A stretch of DNA of 64,000 nt from Phymatolithon calcareum. Lineage: Eukaryota; Rhodophyta; Florideophyceae; Hapalidiales. Each line of letters starts with the position of its first letter. Within the stretch, counting starts at the first letter, position 1. Below are positions 9,949 through 20,209 of this stretch, piece after piece. The translations under genes and the position numbers were made by a program. The stretch spans positions 806,001 to 870,000 of the forward strand of contig OZ345384.1 in assembly GCA_977006965.1 (NCBI GenBank), given 5' to 3'. The notes beneath the pieces were generated by a model. That model was given only the letters and a program-made list of their open reading frames with translations, ran no database searches and had not been told where the DNA came from.

Positions 9949-11262
9949 CTACTTGGAAGCTGCAACTTTCTTCAAATTCGCGATGTGCCACTTATGTATG
10001 TCAATTCCCTTGTGGAATACCCGTAATGCACGGAGTTCGTACAGAGCGGTCTTTGCCTTCTTGATGCGCTGCAACATCTGTGTATCTGAGAGTCCTTTCG
10101 GTCCTAGGGATGCTCCGAGGTAGGTGACTTCCGGGACATGTACGAGCGCCTTAACAGCCAGCTGGATTGTCACGCCCGATGTCTCATTCGATTCAAGTAT
10201 CTCGCTTTTTCCTTGCTTCGTGTTCCATGCCATCCTGCGTTCTTGGGCCCATTGAGTGGCTTTGTCTACCAATCCCTGCAGAGCAGAGGGTTATTTCGCA
10301 AGAAGAATTACCTCGTCTGCGAATAGGATTGAAGGGACGTCGGCCCGATCTCTGGGCACTTCTCCCATTCGCTCTGCAAACTCATCCATGAAGATGTTAT
10401 ATACACTTGGACTGAGAGGGGACTCCTGTGGTACTCCTCTGTCCACTAGAAACCAGTTTTTATCAGTATCTCCGATGGTTGACACCCAGGACGGAGTTCG
10501 GAATGCTTCTGTCATAGCGCATAGCTGTGTTGGCAGTACGTGTCTCATTCTGCTCACCAAATGTTTTCTTGTAACGGCGTCGTATGCAGACTTGAGGTCC
10601 AGTATCGCTACGCACCTTTGTTAAACTTTCAATAGCTCCGTGGCTCTTAGGATCTCGAGTTCTGTACTTTTCCCTTTTTGGAACCCGAGTTGGAACCAGT
10701 GCTTGGAGTATACCTGGTGGAGCATACTGTCGATTGCCGTTTCAATAAATTTCCTTGCATGACTAAGCAGGGATATTGGGCGATAATTATCAGGTTCGTG
10801 GTGTTGTCCCTTCTTATGAATAGGTACCAACAGGGTCTTCTGCCAGTACATTGGCATGTCTGCGCGCCTCCCGCAGGCTTCCCATAAGGCTGTAATAACC
10901 ACCGCGTTCAGGGGTGCGTCTAGCTTCAGCATTTTGCACTTAACTACGTCCATACCTGGAGCTTTTCCGGGTGGGGACTTCCGAATGGCTGTTTCGATTG
11001 ATTCCTTCATTCCTTCGGGACAGCGGAATTTCCTGGGGCCAGGCTGCCACTTTTCGGTGCTGTGGCGAGTTTTCGAAAAGTGTGCCGAGAATAATGCATG
11101 GTTCATTGATCTTCCAGTCATCTTGTTGCGAGTTGTTCTCCCTTTTATCTTTTTCTTCATCCTGGCAAGCTGCTTCACCGCCGTTGGACCATCTTTCTCT
11201 TCACGTTCAGAGATGCATTCCTTATATTGCTCGCTCTTTCGCTGGTTGACTTTGGTTCTCAC
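9949..11262 (-). pseudogene. LINE reverse transcriptase, fragments
   Basis: Three successive frames (11262-10621, 10560-10291, 10272-9949) form one RT. Visible blocks are GKAPGMDVVKCKMLKL, LLVPIHKKGQ with DNYRPISLLSHARKFIETAI, QLGFQKGKSTELEI, VPQESPLSPSVYNIFMDEFA and SILFADEVILL. The catalytic FADD box is mutated to FADE and the PQG motif to PQE, so the enzyme could not work even if the frames were continuous. The post-RT part ends with the thumb-like VTYLGASLGPKGLSDTQMLQ. Confidence 0.85.
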
Positions 11263-11573
11263 TTGATACTTGCATTCGTGATATCTGCCCCAGTCTTCTG
11301 TGATTTGGTTACTCTAGCTCGTTTGTCTAGTTCTTTCGCTTAAGGGCCAGTTTGTCCAATTCTGTGCTCCAAAACGGTTTGTAGCGCGAGGGATTTCGTT
11401 TTTTACCATCCAAGTGTCACACCAGGTCTTCAGTAGTTTCTTCTACCATTGATGCAGCTGTCGTGAGGTGTCGCACTGCTGGAGTCCCGCTATGATTCCG
11501 GGTAGTTTTGCGCGGTACTTCAGACGCACTTTTTCTTGTTTCGTCTTCTGACGAGTTTTCGAGCACATATCCA

Positions 11574-11900
11574 CTATCTTCTTGTGCTATCCTCTACTTG
11601 TTCCGAGGTAGGACTTCTCTGATGATTTTTAATAAGTGTTTGCATTTGCTCTTTTCTGGTGGCTTTCGTTCTGGTGCCCGCCCAGTCCCGTACATCGACT
11701 GGTCTCTGGCAGTGGCTTCCGTCGCGTTTCTGTCGGCTTCTCAGACGTGTGCAAACTGATCCGTGCTGTGTACTGCCCGTCCAAGTATTTTCCGGTGAAT
11801 TTGGGGTGGAGGTCGTTATTCCAATCGTTACAAAGAAGTCAATATTGCAGCTGTATTTCTTTGTCTGAAATTTGGGGTACTTGCTGGTGCGTATATCCAA
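11574..11900 (-). pseudogene. LINE endonuclease C-terminal part and linker
   Basis: The frame reads KKYSCNIDFFVTIGITTSTP, NTWTGSTQHGSVCTRLRSRQ and a basic linker. It corresponds to the region after the GDWNAG box in the LINE at 61.8 kb. It lies between the endonuclease start (12090 and 14826-15130) and the RT, in the expected order. Confidence 0.75.
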
Positions 11901-12248
11901 TCCTTTCTCTTCTGCCCACTTAACAACTTGGTTTTCTCTTCCGCTTGTTTGTCGGCTAAATGACTTGCGTCTTGCGTTCCAGTCGCCACATGATAACCTT
12001 TAAACATTCCTCCTTTTCCTTGTCACATATATACCACCCTAATGTTAAGGCTTCCAAGTTGTGCGATGACGATTTGGAAGAGTATCCTTGTATATTAAAA
12101 AGAGGAAATTCACTCCATGGCCACCAAAAATGGAAAAATCACTACATGTCCATCTCTAGTGTCTAGTTTACTGAAATTTTTCCTCAATTGAGGGGCACTT
12201 TTCCCTCAATTGAGGTAACGAAAATCATTTAATTTTTGCGCATGAAAG

Positions 12249-12695
12249 CTACTCACTATCGGGCACATCAAAAGCGTCAAGCTCATGGATGTCTTCCACA
12301 TGCTTCGCGAAGCAATTCCTGCCAGTAGACGTGCCGCAAATGAATATTGCGGCACCTTCTAGCCTGTTACATGATGAGCACACCAGCGTTGTCTTCTTGA
12401 CTTTGCAGACCCTGCAGTTCTTTTGCGAAGCAAAATTAGTCATCATGCCATCCGCAGTCTTCCTTTTCTTTCTCGTGGGGGTTAAGTGGGTTCCAACACC
12501 GCTCCCGGAGACAAAAATACGTTCAGGAGTGGTTGAGCGGCGACGAGTATGACGCGAATCGAACGAGTTATCGATGAGTTGCTCGGCCAGCACTTCATAA
12601 TACCTTCGTTGCGTCATGTGATCCTGATACTCTGCATGCGCATCGGAGAATAAAAGCCAGCTGTCAACCACACAAATCGCCTGGTAGTCTGCCAT
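12249..12695 (-). pseudogene. piggyBac-like transposase, C-terminal part
   Basis: The frame starts near the last catalytic region with ICVVDSWLLFSDAHAEY and YYEVLAEQLIDNSFDSR. A basic linker and a cysteine-rich C-terminal module follow: CRVCKVKKTTLVCSSC, then FICGTSTGRNCFAKHVEDIH. A Cys-rich zinc-binding tail is standard for piggyBac transposases. The DDE core that should precede it is absent, since the frame joins directly to the N-terminal fragment at 12791. Confidence 0.7.
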
Positions 12696-12790
12696 AGATC
12701 TGTCTTAGCGCTGAACTCAAATCTTGTCATGAGGACGAGGATTCCGAAAAACGTAATCAGCTCTGTGACCGTAGTCTCTTTTCGCGCGAT

Positions 12791-13753
12791 TCATTTCAGC
12801 TTCGCGGACGTCCATGCTGCTATTTTTCGAAGGTGGCCTTGCGGAAACATGGTCATAAAGCAATCATAGGGCGTGTGATGCCCAATACCACCATTTTCCG
12901 ATATAAAATCTCCATGTGGAGTGCGAACTGTCCAGAACTGACGTGGAATTCGTCCTCCAATCGGGCATAGAACTTGTCGCTCGTACCATGGCACCCCATG
13001 AGCAATATCGTTGGGTTCTCGGTCGGATGTGATGACATCTACTTCCTCTTGCGACACCTGGTCCCAAGAGCCTTGCATGGCGTAGGCGAGAGTGCCTGGT
13101 ATAGGGCGTCCATAGCTTCTGAGGGTTGTATCGAAGCTTGTGTGCCGTTTTGGAGAGCTTGTGGTTGCGACTGGGGACAATAAACTGGCATTTGGCGAAG
13201 AAGACGGACGACCACGAGTACTGTAAGCCGGATTTTGTGGTGCAGAGTTCTGCGTGCTTGGACTTGATACAAGCATTCGAGAGGACGGAGAACCTTCGTC
13301 AACCTTTCCTGCCTTGATGTTAACAATCTTGAGTGTCTTAATCTTAGTTTTCTCAGTCGGTTTCTGAACTAGGACCCATTTCACGCGAAGCGATGTGCTT
13401 GCGCGCCCATTGATTTCATTCAATAGTACCTCCAGAACTGTGTCGTTCACCTTTTTTGACTTGGAAAAGGCTCCATAGAGCCTGCAACACTCTGCGAGAC
13501 TGGTCACTGATGTTGCCTTAGTGTGTACGGACGCGCCGACCACTCGGCGCGGGTCTTTTTCTCGTGACATGGCAGGTCCGCTTCTTCTAACTGAAAATTG
13601 TAATTTCGTTCCTACCGCCGAACGACGCCCATTTAAGGCCGTAGTTTGGGTACTCCTCAGGCAGAACTCAAGCCCGCCTTCCCAAAGTTGGCGCGAACTT
13701 TCTGTTTCGCATTCTTTGTACATACTTTTTTGAGCTTTCAAAAAGCCCCTCAA
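12791..13753 (-). pseudogene. piggyBac-like transposase, N-terminal part
   Basis: A 320-codon frame, the longest in this part of the window. It begins next to the terminal palindromes and has a basic, Ser-rich, probably disordered first 220 residues (STSLRVKWVLVQKPTEKTK, SSPNASLLSPVATTSSPKR). It ends with PRQFWTVRTPHGDFISENGG and HHTPYDCFMTMFP, which matches the segment where piggyBac transposases enter their DDE domain. After that the frame breaks, and only a short remnant precedes the C-terminal part at 12695. Confidence 0.65.
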
Positions 13754-13859
13754 TTGAGGGATTTATCCTCAATTGAGGTGGTTAGTAAACTAGACACTAG
13801 CCAAATCTACCACTCACCCCTAGCCAAGCGTACTATCATAACTCACTCGAGCCAAAACT

Positions 13860-14640
13860 ACTACTTATCCGTTTTTCAAAGCAATCCATAGGACAGTACA
13901 TTTTATTGGGCGCGCTACTCTCTACGCTTTAGATCCTCGTCGCAAATAGCATCTCCGTGATCTCAGGCGGTATGGTCGATGACCTTGGACTTAGCCGCCT
14001 TGTAGATCTGTTTTCGTTTCGCCTCGACGATGTTGTAGATGTTCGGTCTCCCGCATGTCTTTTTTTGAATTTGAAATTTATTAAACGCCCTCAGTGACAC
14101 TCATGATGCGTTTCAGCAGCTACGTTGTAGCTCCGATCATCTATTCAAATACCTTTAACCCCGGTTAACGTCGTAGCCCTAGATGCAAAATCCCTCTCCC
14201 GTAAAAGGGCTGAGGGAAAAGCTCTCCCGCATCTCTGCGAAAAGTGACCAGTGTTTCCGAACGAGGAGCAGTGACGGGCCCTCATTTTGGACTTCAAGTA
14301 GGGCTCCTTGCGCTTGCGGTCCGGCTTAGCTACGTTGTCAAACAACACCAGATCATTTTGTATTTGGTGGTCACCAGTGACTGCAACACGCGTGATGCTG
14401 CACTCGTGCTGCTCAGCCCGCGCTCTCAATATCTATACCTACCTGAACGAATGCCTGTTCGACTGGTCGAATGACACCCAATGCTGGATCAAGCCCCTAG
14501 ATGCGTACAAAAGTGCAGCCACCACTTGTAGCGCTTCGCCACGAGTTGGCCTTGACTATCGACATGTCGTGAGAGATCTCGACGATGACAACTTCGTCAA
14601 AGCTTGATCCTGCGTAGTCGTACACCTGTAGCACGAGCTC
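13860..14640 (-). pseudogene. MULE family-2 protein, copy B, interrupted
   Basis: Minus-strand sequence aligns with 6380-7230 of copy A: KRKEPYLKSKMRARHCSSFG with TGHFSQRCGR, and further upstream fragments. The knuckle is split from its C-terminal tail by the LINE tail at 14061-14222. One Cys ligand is changed to Phe. Not functional. Confidence 0.55.
14061..14222 (-). mobile_element. 5'-truncated LINE tail (family D)
   Basis: This 162-bp insertion ends on the minus strand with GAGGGCGTTTAATAAATTTC and an A-rich stretch. It is flanked by TCTCCCGCATGTCT (14047-14060) and TCTCCCGCATCTCT (14223-14236), a 14-bp target duplication with one mismatch. The same 3' end occurs at about 37885-38068 on the plus strand. 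Size, tail and duplication indicate target-primed insertion. Confidence 0.8.
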
Positions 14641-14825
14641 CTTCTTTTCCATGATTTTGCAGTGGTTAGTGCGGAAGTTTCGTGTGTTGAGCGTTGCAGA
14701 TGAATACTACAATGTGCTTACAGAGCGCCGTCGTATTCGGAAGGGATGAGTAGTAGATTTGGCTAGAGATGGTCGTGAATCTTTCAATTTTTGGCGGCCA
14801 TGCAGTGAATTTCCTCATATTTAAA

Positions 14826-15970
14826 TACAATCTTGGCTCCACGTCCTGTTCGAAACACTAGGGAGACTCCTCAAAAGTTTTTAGCGGACCAGCTCCCTCT
14901 CCTTGAGTCACTCTGGTATCTAGGTCCTTCTGCGGTTACTAGTACCGGTCTCAGGGCGTTCATTGTGAACTCTTCTGTGCGAATTCGTGCTTCCGGCCTC
15001 AAGTGCTTTTCTGTAAGTCCAATTACGTCAACTTCATGGTCTTTCACCATCCTTTGAAAGTACTCGGAAATCCCCCTACATTCATCGTTGCGATTCTCCA
15101 GTACTTGTTAAATATTATTTTCGGGTGTGGTATCCTCCAAAATTGCGATAGGAGTGTCTGTGCTTGTCCAGTTCTCTGGGGAGCCAGATGTACGCGGGGC
15201 CTTCTTTTTAGGTTCCTCGGTCGGATGCTCTTATAATTCATCATGATAACTGTGGCGATCAGTTTCCTGTGTCTCCCTGCCATGGAGCGGTAGCCCTCCT
15301 TCATGTCTGTCTTTACGGCCGACGAGTGCCTCCGTGACGTGTATTGTGCTATCTTCTTCTTGGTCCCTTTTACTTGATGGGGTCGTTGCCGAGGTTAGGT
15401 ACCGGCCGCCGGATTCTTTTTGTAAACTGGAGTGAAAAAGATGCCGACGTGGGAACTGTTCAGCCGTTCGGGACTTCTCGATATCGAAGTACTTGATTCT
15501 GAGCTCTGCAGATCTCTCCAGGCCTCGGTACCATTCTCTAGCGTATGGATGTGCAGCTTTAGATTCACAGTGTCATGTCCGTGCCCTTGTTCTGCCTGCA
15601 TGTCGTTCCAGGCATTGATCGGACTCAAATCCTTGTTTTCCCCTCTTCGCACTTTCAAAGTTGTTGTACCTGTACATACAGACTAGGCATTCCTCTTTCA
15701 GCAGATCAGCAATACTATACCTTTCTTTGTTTTGGGTCAGGACTTCCATCACTGTGCTTTCGATGAAAATATGTGGTACACCGTCGTAGTACTCAAACGT
15801 TCTCTTACATCACCTGCAATTTCCTCCCGCGGGCCCTTGAGAACTCTTCTCAAGTACAATGCTTCCAGTCTCGGTCTCAGATCTCTTGGCTGCATGAGGT
15901 TGCCCATTTTGTACGCGAAGAATTTTAGCTTCTCTTTTTCGGATTCGCTAATTTTGGTGCGTGGCTTCAC
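14826..15970 (-). mobile_element. LINE copy 1, 5' part (ORF1 and start of ORF2)
   Basis: This is the continuation of the LINE at 9640-12101, separated by the MULE. On the minus strand an ORF1-like region (15750-15130) precedes the ORF2 start, which reads IIFNKYWRIATMNVGG, the same words as in the LINE at 61.76 kb. DNA similarity to that copy also extends upstream of ORF1, to about 15850. Confidence 0.8.
15130..15750 (-). pseudogene. LINE ORF1 protein, copy 1
   Basis: The frame begins MEVLTQNKERYSIADLLKEE and CLVCMYRYNNFESAKRGKQG, then CLERHAGRTRART, WYRGLERSAELR and FDIEKSRTAEQFPRRHL. Each block has a counterpart in the LINE at 61.16-61.5 kb, so this is the true ORF1 frame. The C-terminal part (TEEPKKKAPRTSG, ILEDTTPEN) ends at a TAA that overlaps the ORF2 start. 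One internal stop lies in the C-terminal third. Function as an RNA-binding ORF1 product is inferred from position only; no zinc knuckle or RRM was found. Confidence 0.6.
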
Positions 15971-16924
15971 TGAACAATTTGGATGAACGTCAGTGCGGTA
16001 TCGAAAGGTTCGTCATGTAGATATGTCTCGATTCATCTACTGCAGTGCCTCCATGTCTCTTTCCTTCCTGGGGAAAGCCACTAGGCCCTTTATCTTTGAT
16101 CAGGCTCTTTCAAGCATTCTGAGCGCTAGAACGAAAGAGCGTGAAAACTTTACTTTGTGCTCTGCGGGACCTCCGGATTAATCTAGCCTAGGGAGAGAAG
16201 GTCCAGTCGCCGTCTGTTCACGGCAAGTGCTGTCGACTGCAGTGTGTACGATACTGGGCGGGGCACGAGCTGGTTCATTTTGTCGCTGATTTGCAAGATG
16301 GAAAGCCGCGCACCGCTTATTGCGACGTTATCGGGTTTGATGAACTTGAATGAACCGTATGTCGATACGATTCACAATGCACTGACAGGAACAGAACACG
16401 CTCCGGTCTTGTACGGGGACAGAAACTTGGGTCGGTAATCTGCAACTGCCAAACGCAATGCTCGTCGGCGCACTATTTCGTTTCGCTGAGATGCCAACCG
16501 ATCGTCGGATCGCTAGCTGGTGTCTCTCCCTACTCGCGACGTAGGGTACGGGGTCTCACCTCCCGCTAGTGGCGAACGCTGGTTCTTCACCGAGATGGTC
16601 GGGATTGTGAAAAGGACTTTCACCTTGACGATGGAATGGTTGAAACTTGATGATGATCATGCCGCCTTTCTCCCTCGGTTAGGCATCGTCGGCTATCTTA
16701 AGTGCTCTTCTAGATTAAGCTGTCACACGATGATCCCGCGCAGTAAGTGGAAGCTAGGTTTTGTCTGCCAAAATTTAACAACCATGTTTCAAAGTCTCTA
16801 ATGAACTAAGAAAACAAACTTGCGATTGATGCGACACGTTTCTTGTTCCGATGCAGTGCTGCGACGACTGGCCATGAATTTCGATAATGGCACTAGAGAT
16901 TTCTTGGCGTGTATTCCTATAGTA
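15971..16924. other. Region without a recognisable gene
   Basis: Plus-strand frames at 16244-16438 (RAPLIATLSGLMNLNEPYVD) and 16595-16801 (EWLKLDDDHAAFLPRLGIVG) are mildly protein-like but short, and have no partner exons that I can defend. No repeats matched to the rest of the window. Confidence 0.3.
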
Positions 16925-17175
16925 TGTAGACACGCAATGATGCCGTGGCACCACAAGCTGCAGGAATATGCGACCTAAATTCCAGAATAGGTTCTGCGAG
17001 CAGGAAGCACGCAATATGCTTCCACCAAAGCCCATATCTGGAAGGCAATCGGAAGCCTATTTAAGCAGTTCTCCCTTTGTAGTTTTAATAGAGAGCATCT
17101 CATCTTCTCATCGGAGAGAGATCACCCCTTTTCAAGATAAACCCATTCTCTATCTTATCACTCCCAGTGATTACA
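16925..17175 (+). repeat. 5' LTR of short Gypsy-related element
   Basis: 251 bp, TG...CA termini. CCTATTTAAGCAGTTCTC at 17056-17073 holds the TATA-like TATTTAAG (17058-17065). The same block, with one difference, is in the LTR of the full Gypsy element at 48.8-54.0 kb. Confidence 0.85.
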
Positions 17176-17190
17176 GAAATTTCTTTCCTG
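17176..17190 (+). promoter_or_regulatory. Putative primer binding site
   Basis: GAAATTTCTTTCCTG directly follows the 5' LTR. The full Gypsy element has GAATATTCTTTCCTG in the same place (13 of 15 identical), and little else nearby is conserved. It does not begin with the usual TGG that pairs with a tRNA CCA end, so the primer is unknown. Confidence 0.5.
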
Positions 17191-17241
17191 CAGGAGAATG
17201 TCTGAGTGTTAAGAGGAAGATTGTTCAAGTTTTATTTGGAA

Positions 17242-17679
17242 ATGGATGACCATCGAACCGTGGAAAGTGGAAGTCAATCGTTGGCGAAACATACAGATCG
17301 GCAACCAACCGCCGCGCTATTCCAAGCCGTGAGCCACCCGATTTTACGGAGTCTCGACTCAAGAGTTGTGACAGGGTTTTTGAAGGAGAGGAAACGGTAC
17401 GAAGATGAGGTCAACGAGAAGAAGAAGGAAGTCCCGGCGATGAAGCTGGCATCTTACAAGGTGCCAATCGACAGGAGCCTTCTCGAATTTATGTTCTTCA
17501 GAGCTAAAACAGCTGGAGCTCTGACATCGAACAATATTCAAAACTTTATTGAAGGTTTGGTGCAGAAGAATGAAGATGAACAGGTATACCCGGAAATCAT
17601 AAAGAAGGCTTTACACAGTCTTCGAATGCCAATGCCCATCGAACAAGCGGAGGCAAGGATTCTGGAGTTTACTTCCTAA
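17242..17679 (+). CDS. Gag N-terminal fragment of the short LTR element
   Basis: 146 codons from the ATG at 17242. FLKERKRYEDEVNEKKKEVP and SYKVPIDRSLLEFMFF align with FLKERQRYVDEV and SYKVSIDRTLLGNMHF in the Gag of the element at 48.8-54.0 kb. EAARILEF-like words near the end (QAEARILEFTS) match its EARALEYVN. The frame then stops at TAA in place of the rest of Gag-Pol. The intact short frame in a small LTR element suggests a non-autonomous derivative whose Gag piece may still be made. Confidence 0.75.
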   Translation: MDDHRTVESGSQSLAKHTDRQPTAALFQAVSHPILRSLDSRVVTGFLKERKRYEDEVNEKKKEVPAMKLASYKVPIDRSLLEFMFFRAKTAGALTSNNIQNFIEGLVQKNEDEQVYPEIIKKALHSLRMPMPIEQAEARILEFTS

Positions 17680-17899
17680 GCGACTTCGATTGTTGCGAGG
17701 AAAAAAAAATCAAGGACCGCAACCGGAGCCCGAATTGAAACAAAGACGTTCCAGAAGGAACGCAAATATGGATTGGCAGCAGCAACCAATTCAGAGAAGG
17801 AACCCATCTATATCTCCGGCAATAAGGAGGTGAAGGTCAGCGTAGATTTGTGTGGCAATCAACACAAATGATATTCACGGGACAGAAAAAAATATGAAA

Positions 17900-18110
17900 A
17901 CAAAAGGCCGGAAAAAGCGGCGAAGAAGGACGGGTCCATATCAAGGTCGGTAAAAGCGGCGAAGAAGGACGAGGTCCAAATCAAGGCCAGAAAAAGCGGC
18001 GAAGAAGGACGGGGTCCATATCAAGGTCGGTAAAAGCGGCGAAGATGGACGGGGTCCAAATCAAGGCCGGACAAAGCGGCGAAGAAGGACGGGGTCCAAC
18101 ACACGCAAGA
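17900..18110. repeat. Minisatellite inside the short LTR element
   Basis: About five copies of a roughly 37-bp unit with core AAAGCGGCGAAGAAGGACGG and spacer GGTCCAAATCAAGGCC, alternating between the variants CCGGA and TCGGT. It lies between the gag stop and the 3' LTR and replaces the pol region. Confidence 0.8.
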
Positions 18111-18181
18111 AAAGCTGGCGAAGAAGGTCAAACAAACATTGGGAATCAATGATTAATACACTCTTCGAGTGTATGGGGCAC

Positions 18182-18432
18182 TGTAGTCTCGCAATGATGC
18201 CGTGGCACCACAAGCTGCAGGAATAGGCGACCTAAATTCCAGCATAGGTTCTGCGAGCAGAAAGCACGCAATATGCTTCCACCAAAGCCCATAGCTGGAC
18301 GGCAATCGGAAGCGTATTTAAGCAGTTCTCCCTTTGTAGTTTTAGTAGAGAGCATCTCATCTTCTCATCGGAGAGAGATCACCCCTTTTCAAGATAAACC
18401 CATTCTTTATCTTATCACTCCCAGTGATTACA
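18182..18432 (+). repeat. 3' LTR of short Gypsy-related element
   Basis: 251 bp, about 96% identical to the 5' LTR. It is preceded by GAGTGTATGGGGCAC, which matches the polypurine tract of the full Gypsy element in 13 of 14 bases. Confidence 0.85.
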
Positions 18433-18790
18433 TGTTTCCTGAACTTCTATTCCTATTGGGCATATTGCCATGTCTTCGTACGCGCACGGGACCTGGTATG
18501 TAACGATTTTCAGGTTTCCAGCTTTAAAAGCGGCGCCTGCAGCAGTCTTACCTGCGACACTAACTGCATGTGAGGTGTGGGGGCTGGCCACGGTCACGTC
18601 AAATCCTAGAACATGTCTCCTGTTTACGGCATTGTGTATTCGGCAGAGGAGGCGAAGTCTTGCATAGGAATTTTTCTCGATTGGACTAAATACTTGTGCG
18701 AGAAATATCTTCTCAACTTCTTCAATAGCTGTTTGCACTCTTGTCGACCATTGCGTCAGGTAGATGGCGTACTCTCATCTTGGTGGTATC
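18433..18790 (-). pseudogene. LINE post-RT fragment
   Basis: The minus strand reads VQTAIEEVEKIFLAQVFSPI, RLRLLCRIHNAVNRRHVLG and GIEVQETC, aligning with 57133-56633 (VQNAVKEVEATFFNQVFGPL, RLMCRIQAAAH). It is cut at its downstream side exactly by the LTR at 18432. An upstream piece (YKALIPP) lies at 18770-18790. Confidence 0.7.
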
Positions 18791-18837
18791 AACGCCTTGT
18801 ACGGGGGGAGGGGGGAAATTGTAGGTTTCTATTTTAG

Positions 18838-20209
18838 AAGCCCTGAACGCCGGAGCACGCCGACACCAGAGCAGCTTCGCCTTGCGCTGAAACCCTTCCA
18901 GGGAAGACTACTGCATATCGCCTCCATCATCATCACACATCATCTCCTCTTGCATCTCGCTCTCTAGCATCACTAATTTGTCCATCGCTTGTTTCAATTC
19001 GTCTTCTGTTCTATCGTTCATCTGTGGTTCCGTTAGGTTGAGTTGAATGGTTTCCAGCAGCATTGCTGCTAGTTCGTCTCAGTTGTCGATCTATGGAGAG
19101 GGATTTCGCAGCGGGAAGTGGCTGAAAAACCAATTGACTGCCCAAAGTCTGTGTTTTCTCGACTTGATTTGGACTATGGCGTTTGGATTCTCGCAATTAT
19201 CCACGGCGATTTTGCGTTTTTTTGCCTTCTACGTCTCGCTCCATGGCCAATAGATTCGCAGCTTCTTATCTTTGTGGATGGCCTTTCCTTCCACGGCCCT
19301 CTTCGGTGGGACGTTCAACAGTTCGTGCTCTTCGAGGAATCGAATATCCATCTGTGCCGGTGCTAATTCCTCATCCTTGTCCTCGTAGTTCTTTCTTCTC
19401 TCAAAGTTCCGTTTTGAATGCAGGAGTCGCAGCGCAAAGTTCTCCTAATACATTGCGCCCCAACGCTGGCGGTGTGATTCTGCAAAGCGTTCGCATTCGA
19501 TCATTATTCCGCTTAGAAAAATGGCCAAAAATTAGGCAGTAGAACAGTCCTTCTTCCTGATCCACATGCGCTTCAATGGACTTCGACCACGGCGTTAGGT
19601 GCAGTGCGTTTTCCCATCGACATTGGAGTAGGGCCTTATATATGAGTATGCATTTTGCTGTCGTCAGTCCTTTATCTGTAACGCCAACATCCAGGACGGC
19701 GAGGAGTATACCTTTCGCTTTGGAAAGGCGGTTCAGGGTGACGTGGTCGGTTACGCCTGTATTGTCGATCGTTGTACCGAGGTATTCCAGTCGCCGGGTT
19801 TCGTGGAGCTCGGACCCCGACAGTTCGAATCTTCGCTGGAACAGGCCCGGGTATATTAGAACTACGCTTTTTCCTTTTTGGTATTCCACGACATGCCATT
19901 CTATCTTGCCCAGCTTGTCGTCGCATCTAGTAGGCACTGCATGTCATCCGAGTTTTTAGCTCTTAGCTGTACATCATCTGCGAACAGGATTGCCGGGTAG
20001 GTTGGTAAGCGCAGTGACACTCCCACGACTTTCAAGGCGAAGATGTCCATGAACATGTTGTAAAGACAGGGACTCAGGGTAGAGCCCTTGGGGACTCCGC
20101 GATCGATCAATAACGCTTCTTCATCTGTCATCCAAGGCCTGCCACGTTTTGCGAGGATAAAACAGAGAGACAGGCCTCGACACTTGCGAGGTATTTCTGG
20201 TCGACACAT
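18838..20209 (-). mobile_element. LINE copy 2, RT to 3' end
   Basis: The minus strand holds the RT from motif B to the C-terminus and a 3' end. The last coding words are TEDELKQAMDKLVMLESEMQ, followed by a stop and then a 3' sequence with the GAAGC...GCTTC inverted pair and TAAAATAG, as in the other LINE-A tails. The element begins abruptly at 20209 inside a BED-finger pseudogene. Confidence 0.8.
19401..20209 (-). pseudogene. LINE reverse transcriptase, copy 2
   Basis: Two overlapping frames: 20209-19901 with LLIDRGVPKGSTLSPCLYNM and AILFADDVQLRA (catalytic FADD intact), and 19937-19401 with HVVEYQKGKSVVLIYPG, RRLEYLGTTIDNTGVTDHVT and IYKALLQCRWENALHLTPWS. The shift between them is at about 19920. 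Upstream RT motifs and the endonuclease are missing. Confidence 0.8.

Larger units (their letters stand above)
9640..12101 (-). mobile_element. LINE copy 1, 3' part (endonuclease to C-terminus)
   Basis: Minus-strand fragments align in order with the LINE at 60.9-64 kb: end of the endonuclease (12090-11574), linker and RT (11262-10291), post-RT region (10272-9949), and a C-terminal zinc-like segment near 9640-9800 that includes KETVEQLIIRC. The element continues at 14826-15970, because the MULE at 12102-14816 inserted into it. Numerous frameshifts and stops make it inactive. Confidence 0.85.
12160..13796 (-). mobile_element. piggyBac-like element, copy 1, CTAG target duplication
   Basis: The termini are TGTCTAGTTTAC and its exact inverse, each flanked by CTAG. 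The related, uninterrupted MULE copy A has a single CTAG at the matching place, so CTAG is the duplicated target. Inside each end lie two copies of the palindrome CCTCAATTGAGG. The minus strand encodes N- and C-terminal parts of a piggyBac-type transposase, and the catalytic middle is deleted. It is inserted in MULE copy B. Confidence 0.85.
12102..14816 (-). mobile_element. MULE family 2, copy B, with two nested insertions
   Basis: GAGGAAATTCACTCCATGGC at 12102 is mirrored by GCAGTGAATTTCCTC ending at 14816, and the internal sequence at 13801-14050 and 14237-14760 aligns with copy A. The flanks ATATTAAAA (left) and ATATTTAAA (right) form a 9-bp target duplication with one mismatch inside the LINE. 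A piggyBac-like element occupies 12160-13796 and a LINE 3' tail occupies 14061-14222. Without them the MULE is about 0.9 kb. Confidence 0.85.
16925..18432 (+). mobile_element. Short LTR retrotransposon (Ty3/Gypsy-related), gag only
   Basis: Two direct LTRs of 251 bp (16925-17175 and 18182-18432) begin TGTAG and end TTACA, with 10 differences (about 4%). The interior is only 1.0 kb. It holds an N-terminal gag frame, then a minisatellite, then the polypurine-like GTGTATGGGGCAC at the 3' LTR. There is no protease, RT or integrase, so it depended on another element. The flanks AGTA and TGTT do not match, so no target duplication remains. The right flank is LINE sequence; the left flank is not. 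Confidence 0.85.

Noticed and set aside
17900-18110. CRISPR-like array
   Set aside because: Units follow each other without unique spacers, inside a eukaryotic LTR element; a minisatellite.
18415-18470. LINE reading continuing across 18432
   Set aside because: The LTR boundary lies exactly there; the codons beyond belong to the LTR.
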